Below are positions 43,162 to 51,873 of a DNA stretch of 64,000 nt, one piece after another (within the stretch, counting starts at the first letter, position 1; each line of letters begins with the position of its first letter). The notes under the pieces are model-generated. The model was given only the letters and a program-made list of their open reading frames with translations, did no database searches and was not told the origin of the DNA. Source of the stretch: Desulfovibrio ferrophilus (lineage in GTDB: Bacteria > Desulfobacterota > Desulfovibrionia > Desulfovibrionales > Desulfovibrionaceae); contig NZ_AP017378.1 in NCBI RefSeq assembly GCF_003966735.1, forward strand, positions 248,001 to 312,000, written 5' to 3'. A program made the translations under genes and the position numbers.

Positions 43162-44415
43162 GTGTCTAGTGCGTGCGTAGGAATCGTTGTTCCTGTCTAT
43201 AATGCTTGGAGTTTTACGGAAAAATGTCTTGAGTCTATTGCCGGAGCTTGTGCCGGTGTCGAATTGGAAATTGTCGTAGTTGATAATGGCTCCATCGACG
43301 AGACGCCTTCTGCTTGTCCTGTTCTCGGGGGGAGGTTGTTTGGAGACAGGTTCCATTATGAGCGCTTTGAAACTAATTTGAATTTCGGACCTGCGTGTAA
43401 TGCCGGTGCAAAGCTGATTTCGGCCGAATATGTTTTTTTTCTCAATAATGACATAACGGTTGAATTCAATTGGCTTGAACCTCTGCTCGATGCTTTTGAT
43501 CGGCAGTGCGCCATTGGCGCGGTCTGTCCCCTGTTGTTGTATCCGGAGACGAGGCGGGTGCAGCATCTGGGAGTGGCCTTCAGCCCAATTCAACAGGTGG
43601 AGCACCTGTTTCAATATTTCCCCGAGGATCATCCGGTTGTCTCGCAGCCGCGCTCTCTTCAAGCTATCAATGCCGCGGCCTTGATGATGCCTCGAGCGCT
43701 GTTTGTGGATATTGGAGGGTTCGAGCCTGGGTATGTAAACGGATTTGAGGACCTTGAACTGTCCATGGAGATCCGACGAAGAGGAAAAGGGTTGGTGTGC
43801 GTTCCCGGTTCGCGGATGCTGCATTATGAATCTCAGTCGGGAGGACGGTTTGACGCCGACGACGAGAATAGTGAGCGCTTCGCAGAGCGTTGTGGTGGCG
43901 AGATTATTTCTGATATGAACGATTTGTTGGAAAGCGCGGGCTACAGGCTTGATGTGACGCCCTGGTTTGATGCGTATGCGGTATTGACGGAAGCCCGCGT
44001 TCAGGAGCTTGCAGCGACAGATCTTGCAGGGTTTACCCTTCAGGAGGTCTGGGAGATGCTGCAGGCGGAGCCGTTGTGGAATCAAGGGTATGATCTCTTG
44101 GCTCGGTCGCTTGAGGCCATTGCAAGGTGGAGCGAAGCTGTTGAGATTCGATTGTTGCAGCAGCAGTTGTGTCCCTCAATGGAAGCGCTTCGCGCTTTGG
44201 GCAAGTGTGCGAGCAAAGCAGGACGGCCGCAGGTTGCGACTCAGTGTTTCGAGTATCTGCAACAATACCAAAATCTCATGACTGACCCGGATTCCAGAGC
44301 CAGAAGGTTCCGCGAGATCAACAAATATCTTTCCAAGCAGCCCGAGAGTGTTGTGTCAGTGTATCGTGCGGCTTTGTTGGCGCGGGGGCATGCGGAAGGG
44401 GTTGTTGACGGCTGA
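43162..44415 (+). CDS. GT2-type glycosyltransferase with helical C-terminal extension
   Basis: The protein has about 417 residues if it starts at the GTG at 43162, which has a GGTGGGGG before it; an ATG at 43141 has none. The GT-A fold is clear: VGIVVPVYNAWSFTEKCLES, IVVVDNGSIDET, VFFLNNDITVE (the DxD-like NND), GGFEPGYVNGFEDLELSMEI (ED base). The last 150 residues are helical and may be TPR-like. It probably adds sugars to a surface glycan or protein. The first third is AT-rich compared with the flanks, suggesting transfer. It ends 90 bases from tRNA-Sec. Confidence 0.85.
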   Translation: MSSACVGIVVPVYNAWSFTEKCLESIAGACAGVELEIVVVDNGSIDETPSACPVLGGRLFGDRFHYERFETNLNFGPACNAGAKLISAEYVFFLNNDITVEFNWLEPLLDAFDRQCAIGAVCPLLLYPETRRVQHLGVAFSPIQQVEHLFQYFPEDHPVVSQPRSLQAINAAALMMPRALFVDIGGFEPGYVNGFEDLELSMEIRRRGKGLVCVPGSRMLHYESQSGGRFDADDENSERFAERCGGEIISDMNDLLESAGYRLDVTPWFDAYAVLTEARVQELAATDLAGFTLQEVWEMLQAEPLWNQGYDLLARSLEAIARWSEAVEIRLLQQQLCPSMEALRALGKCASKAGRPQVATQCFEYLQQYQNLMTDPDSRARRFREINKYLSKQPESVVSVYRAALLARGHAEGVVDG

Positions 44416-44463
44416 TCGGTCTGTTCTGACAAAAACAGTCTCTGCTGAACGATTACAGCAAAT

Positions 44464-44491
44464 AAGGCCGATCCCTTTTGGGGTCGGCCTT
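44464..44491 (-). terminator. Terminator after tRNA-Sec
   Basis: A 12-base-pair stem (AAGGCCGATCCC / GGGGTCGGCCTT, one G-U pair) and TTATTT on the minus strand. It may also slow the convergent GT2 transcript. Confidence 0.7.
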
Positions 44492-44504
44492 GGTCATGGT
44501 CGAG

Positions 44505-44598
44505 TGGCGGAAGCGTATAGGAGTCGAACCTACCTGTGAGGATTAGCCCACACACTGGTTTTGAAGACCAGGCGCCACACCGGTGACGAAACGCTTCC
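44505..44598 (-). tRNA. selC: tRNA-Sec (selenocysteine, UCA)
   Basis: A 94-base molecule with the features of tRNA-Sec: eight-base-pair acceptor GGAAGCGT / ACGCTTCC, anticodon TCA in GGTCTTCAAAACC, a long variable arm (GTGTGTGGG...CTCACA), G discriminator and encoded CCA. The organism therefore makes selenoproteins, such as formate dehydrogenase or hydrogenase. No selA, selB or selenoprotein gene is in the window. Confidence 0.96.
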
Positions 44599-44623
44599 CT
44601 TATTCGAGAGTTGGGAAGTATCA

Positions 44624-44652
44624 ACAATACCACCTGACTGCAACCGCTACAA
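44624..44652 (-). promoter_or_regulatory. Promoter of tRNA-Sec
   Basis: On the minus strand TTGTAG (44652-44647), 17 bases, TATTGT (44629-44624), 26 bases before the tRNA. Confidence 0.5.
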
Positions 44653-44855
44653 CCCTGCTCACGAATCGGCACCACAAGCGTCCCATTCGTAGACAGGCTG
44701 CGGGGGCTGTGGTATTTTGTAAAGATACTAAAACCCGGTGTGAAAAGTTGTAAAAATCACGGCCTACGCCATTGCCTGTGGGTCAACCGGACCTTATACT
44801 TGCCAAATGTTACGAAAAACCTCCGTCATTACGGACCTTATCGAGGAGTCTCACC

Positions 44856-46895
44856 TTGAATAATTTTGCAAGGAATCTTTTCCTTTGGGCTGCCATTTCA
44901 CTCGTCATGGTTGTCCTGTTCAACCTGTTCAATCAGCCCCCTCAGCCTCAGCTGCGCATGAGCTACACCGAGTTCCTGCAGAGCGTGGAAAAAGGAGGGG
45001 TGGACGAAGTAACCATTCAGGGTCAGAATATCTTTGGTCAGACCCGCGATGGTCAGCGCTTCTCCAGCTATGCACCTGATGATCCGAATCTGGTGAAAAC
45101 ACTGGTGGATCGCGGCGTGCAGGTCACCGCCGAACCCAACGAGGACTCCCCCTGGTACATGACCTTGCTCCTTTCCTGGTTCCCCATGCTGCTGCTTATC
45201 GGCGTCTGGATTTTCTTCATGCGTCAGATGCAGTCCGGCGGGGGAAAGGCCATGAGCTTTGGCCGTTCACGAGCCAAGATGATCACGCAGGACCAGAGCA
45301 AGATCACGTTCGAGGACGTGGCCGGAGTGGACGAAGCCAAGGAAGAGCTCTCCGAGATCGTCGATTTCCTGTCTGACCCGCGCAAGTTCACCCGCTTGGG
45401 TGGTCGCATCCCCAAGGGGGTGTTGCTCGTGGGCCCTCCCGGAACGGGTAAGACCCTGCTGGCGCGTGCTGTTGCCGGTGAGGCTGGCGTTCCGTTCTTC
45501 TCCATTTCGGGTTCCGATTTCGTGGAGATGTTCGTCGGTGTCGGTGCTTCCCGAGTGCGTGACTTGTTCATTCAGGGTAAGAAGAATGCTCCGTGTCTGA
45601 TTTTCATTGATGAGATCGACGCCGTGGGCCGTCAGCGTGGTGCTGGCCTGGGTGGCGGTCATGATGAACGCGAGCAGACCCTGAACCAGTTATTGGTGGA
45701 AATGGACGGGTTCGAGTCCAACGAGGGTGTCATCCTCATTGCGGCCACCAACCGTCCGGACGTGCTGGATCCCGCATTGCTGCGCCCAGGCCGTTTCGAT
45801 CGTCAGGTTGTTGTGCCTACCCCGGATCTTCGTGGTCGCAAGCACATCCTGGACGTGCATACCCGCCGTACTCCGCTCAGCCCCAACGTGGATACCCAAA
45901 TCATTGCTCGCGGAACCCCCGGGTTCTCCGGCGCCGATCTGGAGAACCTCGTCAACGAGGCCGCTCTTCAAGCAGCCAAGCTGGGCCAGGATTTTGTGGA
46001 GATGGAAGACTTTGAGACCGCCAAGGATAAGGTCCTGATGGGCAAGGAGCGCCGCAGCCTGATCATGAGTGACGATCAGAAACGGACCACGGCCTATCAT
46101 GAGGCCGGTCATGCACTGGTTGCCAGGATGATCCCCGGTACGGATCCCGTGCATAAGGTGACCATTATTCCCCGTGGCAGGGCGCTTGGCCTGATGATGC
46201 AGCTGCCCGAGGATGATCGTTTCAACTACACCCGTGAATACTGCGAGGCCCGCATTGCCGTGGCCCTGGCAGGCCGCGTTGCCGAGAAACTTATTTTCAA
46301 CCAGCGCACCAACGGAGCTTCCAACGATATCGAAAAGGCCACAGAGCTGGCCCGCGCCATGGTCACCCAATGGGGCATGAGCGAGGAGCTGGGACCGCTG
46401 TCCATGGCCGAGAAGGACGATAATGTCTTCCTGGGCCGCGAGATGGGCCGAGCAAAGGTGCATAGCGAAGAAACAGCTCAGATGGTCGACACCGAAGTCC
46501 GCCGTTTTGTGATTGCCGGTGAAGATCGTGCCACCCAGATTCTGGATGAGAACAAGGCGATGCTGGAGCGTGTGGCCGATGCATTGCTGGAACGCGAAAC
46601 CATCACGGGTGCTGAGCTTGATCTGCTCATGGAAGGCAAGACTCTGCCGCCGGCCAATGGCACGAGTGGCGGTGCTCCGGGCAAGTCTTCGACTGCGGTT
46701 TCCGCAGCACCGGAGGCAGATGCGACCGAAGACGCCGTCGCAGAAGGCGCACCGCAGGACAAGAGCCTGTTCAAGAAGGTGATGGACGGTGATCTGGACG
46801 TCTCCAAGGCTCAGGATAGCGAGGAGACCAAGTCTGACGACTTGGACTTCAAGCTGGAGCCCGAAGATGATGAGGCCGAGAAGAAGAACGACTAG
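44856..46895 (+). CDS. ftsH: ATP-dependent zinc metalloprotease FtsH
   Basis: The 679-residue membrane protease has two N-terminal helices (about 7-25 and 105-125), the AAA+ domain with Walker A GPPGTGKT (about 192-199), Walker [23 protein letters not shown], and the zinc site HEAGH (about 415-419). The start is a TTG at 44856 with GAGGAG eight bases upstream; frames further upstream add an unrelated 28 residues. The acidic C-terminal tail (about 610-679) is long. It degrades membrane and regulatory proteins and heads the ftsH-folP-cdaA-cdaR-glmM run. Confidence 0.96.
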   Translation: MNNFARNLFLWAAISLVMVVLFNLFNQPPQPQLRMSYTEFLQSVEKGGVDEVTIQGQNIFGQTRDGQRFSSYAPDDPNLVKTLVDRGVQVTAEPNEDSPWYMTLLLSWFPMLLLIGVWIFFMRQMQSGGGKAMSFGRSRAKMITQDQSKITFEDVAGVDEAKEELSEIVDFLSDPRKFTRLGGRIPKGVLLVGPPGTGKTLLARAVAGEAGVPFFSISGSDFVEMFVGVGASRVRDLFIQGKKNAPCLIFIDEIDAVGRQRGAGLGGGHDEREQTLNQLLVEMDGFESNEGVILIAATNRPDVLDPALLRPGRFDRQVVVPTPDLRGRKHILDVHTRRTPLSPNVDTQIIARGTPGFSGADLENLVNEAALQAAKLGQDFVEMEDFETAKDKVLMGKERRSLIMSDDQKRTTAYHEAGHALVARMIPGTDPVHKVTIIPRGRALGLMMQLPEDDRFNYTREYCEARIAVALAGRVAEKLIFNQRTNGASNDIEKATELARAMVTQWGMSEELGPLSMAEKDDNVFLGREMGRAKVHSEETAQMVDTEVRRFVIAGEDRATQILDENKAMLERVADALLERETITGAELDLLMEGKTLPPANGTSGGAPGKSSTAVSAAPEADATEDAVAEGAPQDKSLFKKVMDGDLDVSKAQDSEETKSDDLDFKLEPEDDEAEKKND

Positions 46896-46910
46896 GACCG
46901 GGATCGAATT

Positions 46911-47801
46911 ATGCAAGATCGCGTTCTTTGGAATGTAACTGGGGGAAGGGTCCTTGGCCCTGCCCCCTTTTTTGTTGTCGGCATCGTCAATGCCACGCCG
47001 GACTCCTTTTATGACGGAGGCAGGCACGACCAGACAACAGACGCCGTGAGCCACGGCATTCGTCTTCTTCAGGAAGGGGCAATGGTCCTGGATGTGGGAG
47101 GTGAGTCGACCCGTCCCTATGCCGAGGAAGTCAGTGCTGAGGATGAACTCGCACGGGTGATTCCGGTTATTCAGGGGCTCTCGGCCCATATTCGGGCCGA
47201 GGGCGAAGAAGCCGCCGTGTCCGTGGATACGTATAAAGCCGAGGTTGCTGCCAAGGCGCTGGAGGCCGGAGCCTGTATTGTCAACGACATTTCCTCCTGC
47301 CAGTTTGATCCGGGCATGATTGATGTGCTGGCCCAGTATAAACCCGGCTATGTGTTGATGCATTCTCCGGGGCGCCCCGGACAGATGCAGGACTCCCCCC
47401 GCTACGATAGTGTGGTCGACGAGATTATCGCCTTTTTCGAGAAACATATCCGCATCCTGACCGCTGCCGGTCTGCCCGAGGATAATATTGTCATTGATCC
47501 GGGCATCGGCTTTGGCAAGACCCTTGAGCATAACCTGCAGATACTGGCCAGTATAGAAGCCTTTGGTGTGTTGGGGTTGCCGCTGTTTGTGGGGCTGTCC
47601 AACAAATCCATGTTCGGGAAACTGCTGGGGCTGGAAGTTGGCGACCGCAAGAACGCCACTCAGGCGGCGATAGCCGTGCTGGCTTCACGAGGGGTGCGGG
47701 TGCACCGAGTGCATGAAGTGGCCCTGACCATGCAGACTCTGACTGTGGCCGAGGCTATGCGCCCGGGGCGTCGCGTTTTGGAAACCAAGGGAGCGCTCTA
47801 G
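46911..47801 (+). CDS. folP: Dihydropteroate synthase
   Basis: The 296-residue TIM-barrel enzyme joins p-aminobenzoate to dihydropterin pyrophosphate in folate synthesis. Motifs: VGIVNATPDSFYDGG, VLDVGGESTRP, ACIVNDISSCQFDP, IVIDPGIGFGKTLEHN and the C-terminal HRVHEV. It follows ftsH by 15 bases and precedes cdaA by three, so the genes are one transcript. Confidence 0.95.
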   Translation: MQDRVLWNVTGGRVLGPAPFFVVGIVNATPDSFYDGGRHDQTTDAVSHGIRLLQEGAMVLDVGGESTRPYAEEVSAEDELARVIPVIQGLSAHIRAEGEEAAVSVDTYKAEVAAKALEAGACIVNDISSCQFDPGMIDVLAQYKPGYVLMHSPGRPGQMQDSPRYDSVVDEIIAFFEKHIRILTAAGLPEDNIVIDPGIGFGKTLEHNLQILASIEAFGVLGLPLFVGLSNKSMFGKLLGLEVGDRKNATQAAIAVLASRGVRVHRVHEVALTMQTLTVAEAMRPGRRVLETKGAL

Positions 47802-47804
47802 GCG

Positions 47805-48554
47805 ATGATCGACTTTGGCTGGTTTCAGATATCCTGGCGGGAAGTTGTGGATATCGCCCTGGTGGCGTTCATCTTCTATCGCCTGATCCTGCTAATCCGT
47901 GGCACCCGTGCCGTGAGTGTGTTCTGGGGTCTGGTCCTCGTTGTTGTGGTCTATTATCTCTCGGGACAGTTCGGCCTGTTGACCCTCAACTGGTTGCTTG
48001 CAAATTTCCTGGGGTCCATCTTTCTAGTGGTGATCATTCTCTTCCAGCGCGATATTCGCAATGCCCTGTCACAGGTTGGCGCGGGCAGGTTCTGGCGGCG
48101 GCCTCCACTGCAGGACGATATCTTCACCCAGGTGGTGGCTGCGGTATTGTCCATGGCCTCCAAGCGGGTCGGAGCGCTGGTGGTCATCGAAAAGAACGTT
48201 CCGCTGGGTGACATCATGGAGCGAGGAGTTGAGCTGGACGCCAAGATATCGACCGATCTGTTGCGAACGATTTTTGATACCGCCACTCCTCTGCATGACG
48301 GAGCGGCAGTTATTCGAGCCGGTCGTCTTGCCGCTGCGGGTTGCATTTTGCCCCTGGCAGTGGGCATCCGGCGCAAGGCCAGTTTCGGTACGCGGCATAG
48401 AGCCGCCATTGGAGTGACTCAGGAGACCGATGCCATCGCGGTGGTGGTCTCCGAGGAACGGGGGGAAATCTCCGTGGCCATCGGCGGTAGACTGACCGCT
48501 GCTCTGGATGAAGTCCGTCTGAAACGTGTGCTGCGGCGCGCCTGGGAGAAGTAA
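47805..48554 (+). CDS. cdaA: Diadenylate cyclase CdaA (c-di-AMP synthase)
   Basis: The 249-residue protein has three N-terminal membrane helices (about 10-80) and the DAC domain with LHDGAAVI (DGA motif) and FGTRHRAAIG (RHR motif), both needed for ATP condensation to c-di-AMP. Gene order with cdaR and glmM is as in Gram-positive bacteria, where CdaR and GlmM bind and control CdaA. Confidence 0.95.
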   Translation: MIDFGWFQISWREVVDIALVAFIFYRLILLIRGTRAVSVFWGLVLVVVVYYLSGQFGLLTLNWLLANFLGSIFLVVIILFQRDIRNALSQVGAGRFWRRPPLQDDIFTQVVAAVLSMASKRVGALVVIEKNVPLGDIMERGVELDAKISTDLLRTIFDTATPLHDGAAVIRAGRLAAAGCILPLAVGIRRKASFGTRHRAAIGVTQETDAIAVVVSEERGEISVAIGGRLTAALDEVRLKRVLRRAWEK

Positions 48555-48557
48555 CGT

Positions 48558-49466
48558 ATGTTCTCCAACTGGCAATACAGACTCCTGGCATTGGTTCTGG
48601 CCTTGTCCTGCTGGTACATTGTGACTGGTCGGGAAAAGGTCGAGACCTGGGCTGAGATGCCTGTGGAAATCGTGGGTGCCCCGGAGGATCTAGCCGTGCG
48701 TGGGGATGTGCCGACACGCGTCAGGGCTCGCATCCGAGGCTCTCGGGCGCTTATTCGCAGACTGAATGAGCAGCCTCCGGTCTACACTCTGGACCTGTCC
48801 ATGTTGACTCCAGGCGAGAACGGTATTGCCCTTGAAAAGGAAGATATTCCCGTCTCCATGGCTTTAGAAGTTATGGAAATTGATCCTTCACGATTGGTGC
48901 TTACGGCGGATACGTTGATTTCCGCAACGCTGCCAGTGCGCCCTGTTTGGCGTGGTGGACCTGGCGAAGACTTCGACTTGACCCTGGCCGAGGCCGCACC
49001 CGCAGAAGTCGTGGTGCGTGGGCCAGAGCCGTTGGTGCTCACGCTGAAGGATATCCCCACGCTGGAGCGCGAAGTGCCGGGTTCCGGTGCTGGCGAACAT
49101 GTTTTCGAGACTGGCCTGGCATTACCCAAAGGCGTGTCGTCCGAAACCGCCAAGGTGGGTGTTCGGCTGGAATACGCATTAAAAACGAAATCGGTCTGGA
49201 TCAGATTGCCGGTCCGTGTGCTCCCGGAAAGCGTCAATGGTCGCAAGGTGACCCTTGTGCCCCGGACGATTCAGATTCAAGCAGTGGTGCCATTGCCTCT
49301 GCTACGGGAAAAGGAGTTCAAGTCTCTTTTTTCGGTTTCTGTCGTGGCTCCGGGCTCCTTGAAATCAGGAAAGCATGTGCTCCCTGTGACCATCAAGGCC
49401 CCCGACGGGTGTACACTGCTCAAGACTGTCCCCGAAAAAGTGGAAGTCCGTATCAAAAAAGGATAG
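48558..49466 (+). CDS. cdaR: CdaR/YbbR-domain regulator of CdaA
   Basis: The 302-residue protein has one N-terminal membrane helix (YRLLALVLALSCWYIV) and three to four YbbR-like repeats outside the membrane (patterns such as MPVEIVGAPEDLAVRGDVPTRV, RVRARIRG, VVVRGPEPLVLTL). It probably modulates the neighbouring cyclase. It starts three bases after cdaA. Confidence 0.88.
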   Translation: MFSNWQYRLLALVLALSCWYIVTGREKVETWAEMPVEIVGAPEDLAVRGDVPTRVRARIRGSRALIRRLNEQPPVYTLDLSMLTPGENGIALEKEDIPVSMALEVMEIDPSRLVLTADTLISATLPVRPVWRGGPGEDFDLTLAEAAPAEVVVRGPEPLVLTLKDIPTLEREVPGSGAGEHVFETGLALPKGVSSETAKVGVRLEYALKTKSVWIRLPVRVLPESVNGRKVTLVPRTIQIQAVVPLPLLREKEFKSLFSVSVVAPGSLKSGKHVLPVTIKAPDGCTLLKTVPEKVEVRIKKG

Positions 49467-49515
49467 TCTGCCGCCTGCGCTGATCAAGGCGACGATTCCA
49501 TAGAAGAGAGGAACC

Positions 49516-50868
49516 ATGAATAAACGTATTTTTGGTACCGACGGCCTGCGCGGCCAGGTCGGCACCTTCCCGATGCTGCCGGAAACGGCCCTCAGATTGG
49601 GGCTGGCGGCAGGTCAATATTTTCGCAACGGCAAGAAACGTCACAAAGTGCTCATTGGCAAGGACACCCGTATCTCCGGGTATGTCTTTGAGAGTGCGCT
49701 GACCAGTGGCTTCTGCGCCGCCGGAATGGACGTTTATCTTGTCGGTCCCATGCCTACTCCTGCCATTTCCTTTTTGACTCGCAGCATGCGTTGCGACTTG
49801 GGTGTTGTCATCTCCGCGTCGCATAATCCGTATATGGATAACGGTATCAAATTCTTCGATCACGAAGGCTTCAAGCTGCCCGATCAGGTCGAGGATGATA
49901 TCTCCGCCCTGATTATGGACGAGACAACCCAGTGGGACTACCCGGCGCACGATGCGGTGGGCAAGGCCCGGCGCATGTTGGACAGCATGGGGCGCTACGT
50001 CGTGGCTCTGAAGCACACCTTCCCTCATGACCGGACTCTGGATGGGATGAAGATCGTGTTGGACTGCGCCAATGGTGCCACCTACAAGGTTGCCCCCATG
50101 GTCTTTTGTGAACTGGGTGCCGAGGTGGTCCTGGTGGGCGCAGAGCCCAATGGCTTGAACATCAACGACGGATGTGGCTCCCTGCATCCCGAGGGATTGG
50201 CCGAACGGGTTCTGGCCGAAAAAGCTGATCTGGGATTGGCTCTGGATGGAGACGGCGATCGTTTGATCGTGGTGGACGAGAAGGGGCATATTTTAGACGG
50301 TGACCAGATCATGGCCCTATGTGCCTTGGATAAGATCGAGCGTGGCGTGCTGACCAACAATCTGTTGGTGGCAACCGTCATGAGTAATATGGCCCTTGAG
50401 GTCTTCATGCGCGAGCGTGGCGGGACACTGATGCGAACCGCAGTGGGTGACCGCTATGTGGTGGAGGCCATGCGCCGTGAGGGAGCCGTGCTGGGTGGCG
50501 AGCAGTCCGGGCACCTGATTTTCATGAATCATTCCACCACAGGAGACGGCATTCTGGCTGCATTGCAGTTGATGCGGGTCATGGTGGAGCAGGATAAACC
50601 TTTGTCAGATCTGGCTCATTTGATCGAACCATATCCGCAGTTGCTGATCAATGTTGCCGTGGAGCGCAAGCCTCCCTTCGAGAATGAGCCCAAGGTCATG
50701 AGCGCCGTCGCTGATGCCGAAGCCGAATTGGGAGATACGGGGCGTGTGCTGTTGCGTTACTCGGGTACGGAGGCCAAGGCCCGGGTTATGGTCGAAGGTC
50801 AGGATGAAGCCTTGGTCCGCCGCATTGCCGAGGAGCTTGCCGAGGTCGTGCGAGAAGCCTTGCGCTGA
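49516..50868 (+). CDS. glmM: Phosphoglucosamine mutase
   Basis: The 450-residue enzyme converts glucosamine-6-phosphate to glucosamine-1-phosphate for peptidoglycan and lipopolysaccharide. It starts [16 protein letters not shown]. The phosphoserine loop is [14 protein letters not shown], the metal loop DGDGDR ([13 protein letters not shown]), and the sugar loop [17 protein letters not shown] precedes the ATG. In other bacteria GlmM inhibits CdaA by contact. Confidence 0.97.
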   Translation: MNKRIFGTDGLRGQVGTFPMLPETALRLGLAAGQYFRNGKKRHKVLIGKDTRISGYVFESALTSGFCAAGMDVYLVGPMPTPAISFLTRSMRCDLGVVISASHNPYMDNGIKFFDHEGFKLPDQVEDDISALIMDETTQWDYPAHDAVGKARRMLDSMGRYVVALKHTFPHDRTLDGMKIVLDCANGATYKVAPMVFCELGAEVVLVGAEPNGLNINDGCGSLHPEGLAERVLAEKADLGLALDGDGDRLIVVDEKGHILDGDQIMALCALDKIERGVLTNNLLVATVMSNMALEVFMRERGGTLMRTAVGDRYVVEAMRREGAVLGGEQSGHLIFMNHSTTGDGILAALQLMRVMVEQDKPLSDLAHLIEPYPQLLINVAVERKPPFENEPKVMSAVADAEAELGDTGRVLLRYSGTEAKARVMVEGQDEALVRRIAEELAEVVREALR

Positions 50869-50925
50869 TGATTGATTAAGGTATTCTGACTGTAGTTGAT
50901 ACTATTCACGAAGGAGATGGGATTG

Positions 50926-51795
50926 ATGGACATTAGCAAAGTTGTCATTCCGGTGGCTGGCTGGGGAACGCGTTCGCTCCCCGCGACCAAGAATGTGCCC
51001 AAGGAAATGCTCCCCATCTATAAGAAACCGGTCATTCAGTATGTGGTCGAAGAGGCCATTCAAACGGGACTGACCGATGTTATCTTCGTCAATAACCAGA
51101 ATAAGATGATCATTGAGGATCACTTTGATTATAACTTGGTGCTTGAGCAGATGCTGGAGCGCAAAGGGAAGACCGAGCTGCTCAAGGAGATTCGCGAAGT
51201 GGCCGAAATGGCCAACATCATCTCCGTGCGCCAGAAGGTCCAATTAGGGCTGGGGCACGCCGTGCTCTGCGCCCGTGAAGTCATTAAGGATGAGCCCTTT
51301 GGCGTGATGGTGGGCGACGACATGATGTTTGGCATCGAGCCGGGCATCAAGCAGTTGGTGGACGTTGCCAAGGCCGAGAAACTTTCGGTCATCGGTGTTG
51401 TGGAGGTCCCGCGCAACAAGGTGGATCGCTACGGCATCATGCAGGGCGAAGAGATCGGCTCTGGCGTATTCCGGGTGCGTCAGGTGGTGGAGAAACCTGC
51501 CATTGAAGATGCTCCGTCGCAGATGGCAGTGGTGGGACGTTACGTGCTGTTGCCCGAGGTGTTTGATCATCTGGACGCCATTGGCCCTGGTGTGGGCGGC
51601 GAAATTCAGCTGACCGATGCGCTGGAACGCATGGCCAAGGAAAACCGCTTGCTTGCCGTGAAGATGCATGGCCGACGCTTTGACGCTGGGGACTGGACCG
51701 AGTTCCTGACGGCCAATATCTATTTTGCTCTGCAGGACGAAGAATTGCGGGACGATCTGGTCAAGAATCTTCAGGATTTGCTGTCTTGCAAATAG
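50926..51795 (+). CDS. galU: UTP-glucose-1-phosphate uridylyltransferase
   Basis: The 289-residue nucleotidyltransferase makes UDP-glucose. Motifs: VVIPVAGWGTRSLPATKNVP (signature; Gly-Leu-Gly variants are common here), KEMLPIYKKPVIQYVVEEA, GLGHAVLCAREVI, GEIQLTDAL and GRRFDAGD. The ATG at 50926 with AAGGAG upstream is preferred over one ten codons earlier. UDP-glucose feeds surface glycan synthesis. A strong terminator follows. Confidence 0.95.
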   Translation: MDISKVVIPVAGWGTRSLPATKNVPKEMLPIYKKPVIQYVVEEAIQTGLTDVIFVNNQNKMIIEDHFDYNLVLEQMLERKGKTELLKEIREVAEMANIISVRQKVQLGLGHAVLCAREVIKDEPFGVMVGDDMMFGIEPGIKQLVDVAKAEKLSVIGVVEVPRNKVDRYGIMQGEEIGSGVFRVRQVVEKPAIEDAPSQMAVVGRYVLLPEVFDHLDAIGPGVGGEIQLTDALERMAKENRLLAVKMHGRRFDAGDWTEFLTANIYFALQDEELRDDLVKNLQDLLSCK

Positions 51796-51817
51796 CAGCA
51801 TAACGCCGCATTCTATC

Positions 51818-51852
51818 CCCGCCGGAGTGAACTGTCCTCCGGCGGGTTTTTT
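51818..51852 (+). terminator. Intrinsic terminator after galU
   Basis: A ten-base-pair stem CCCGCCGGAG / CTCCGGCGGG followed by six T. It closes the ftsH-galU gene run. Confidence 0.9.
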
Positions 51853-51873
51853 ATTCCTCTGACTCTGGAAGCC

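Noticed and set aside
45690-47531. Minus-strand frame of 613 codons across ftsH and folP
   Set aside because: It spans two well-conserved plus-strand genes and their junction; no family resemblance.
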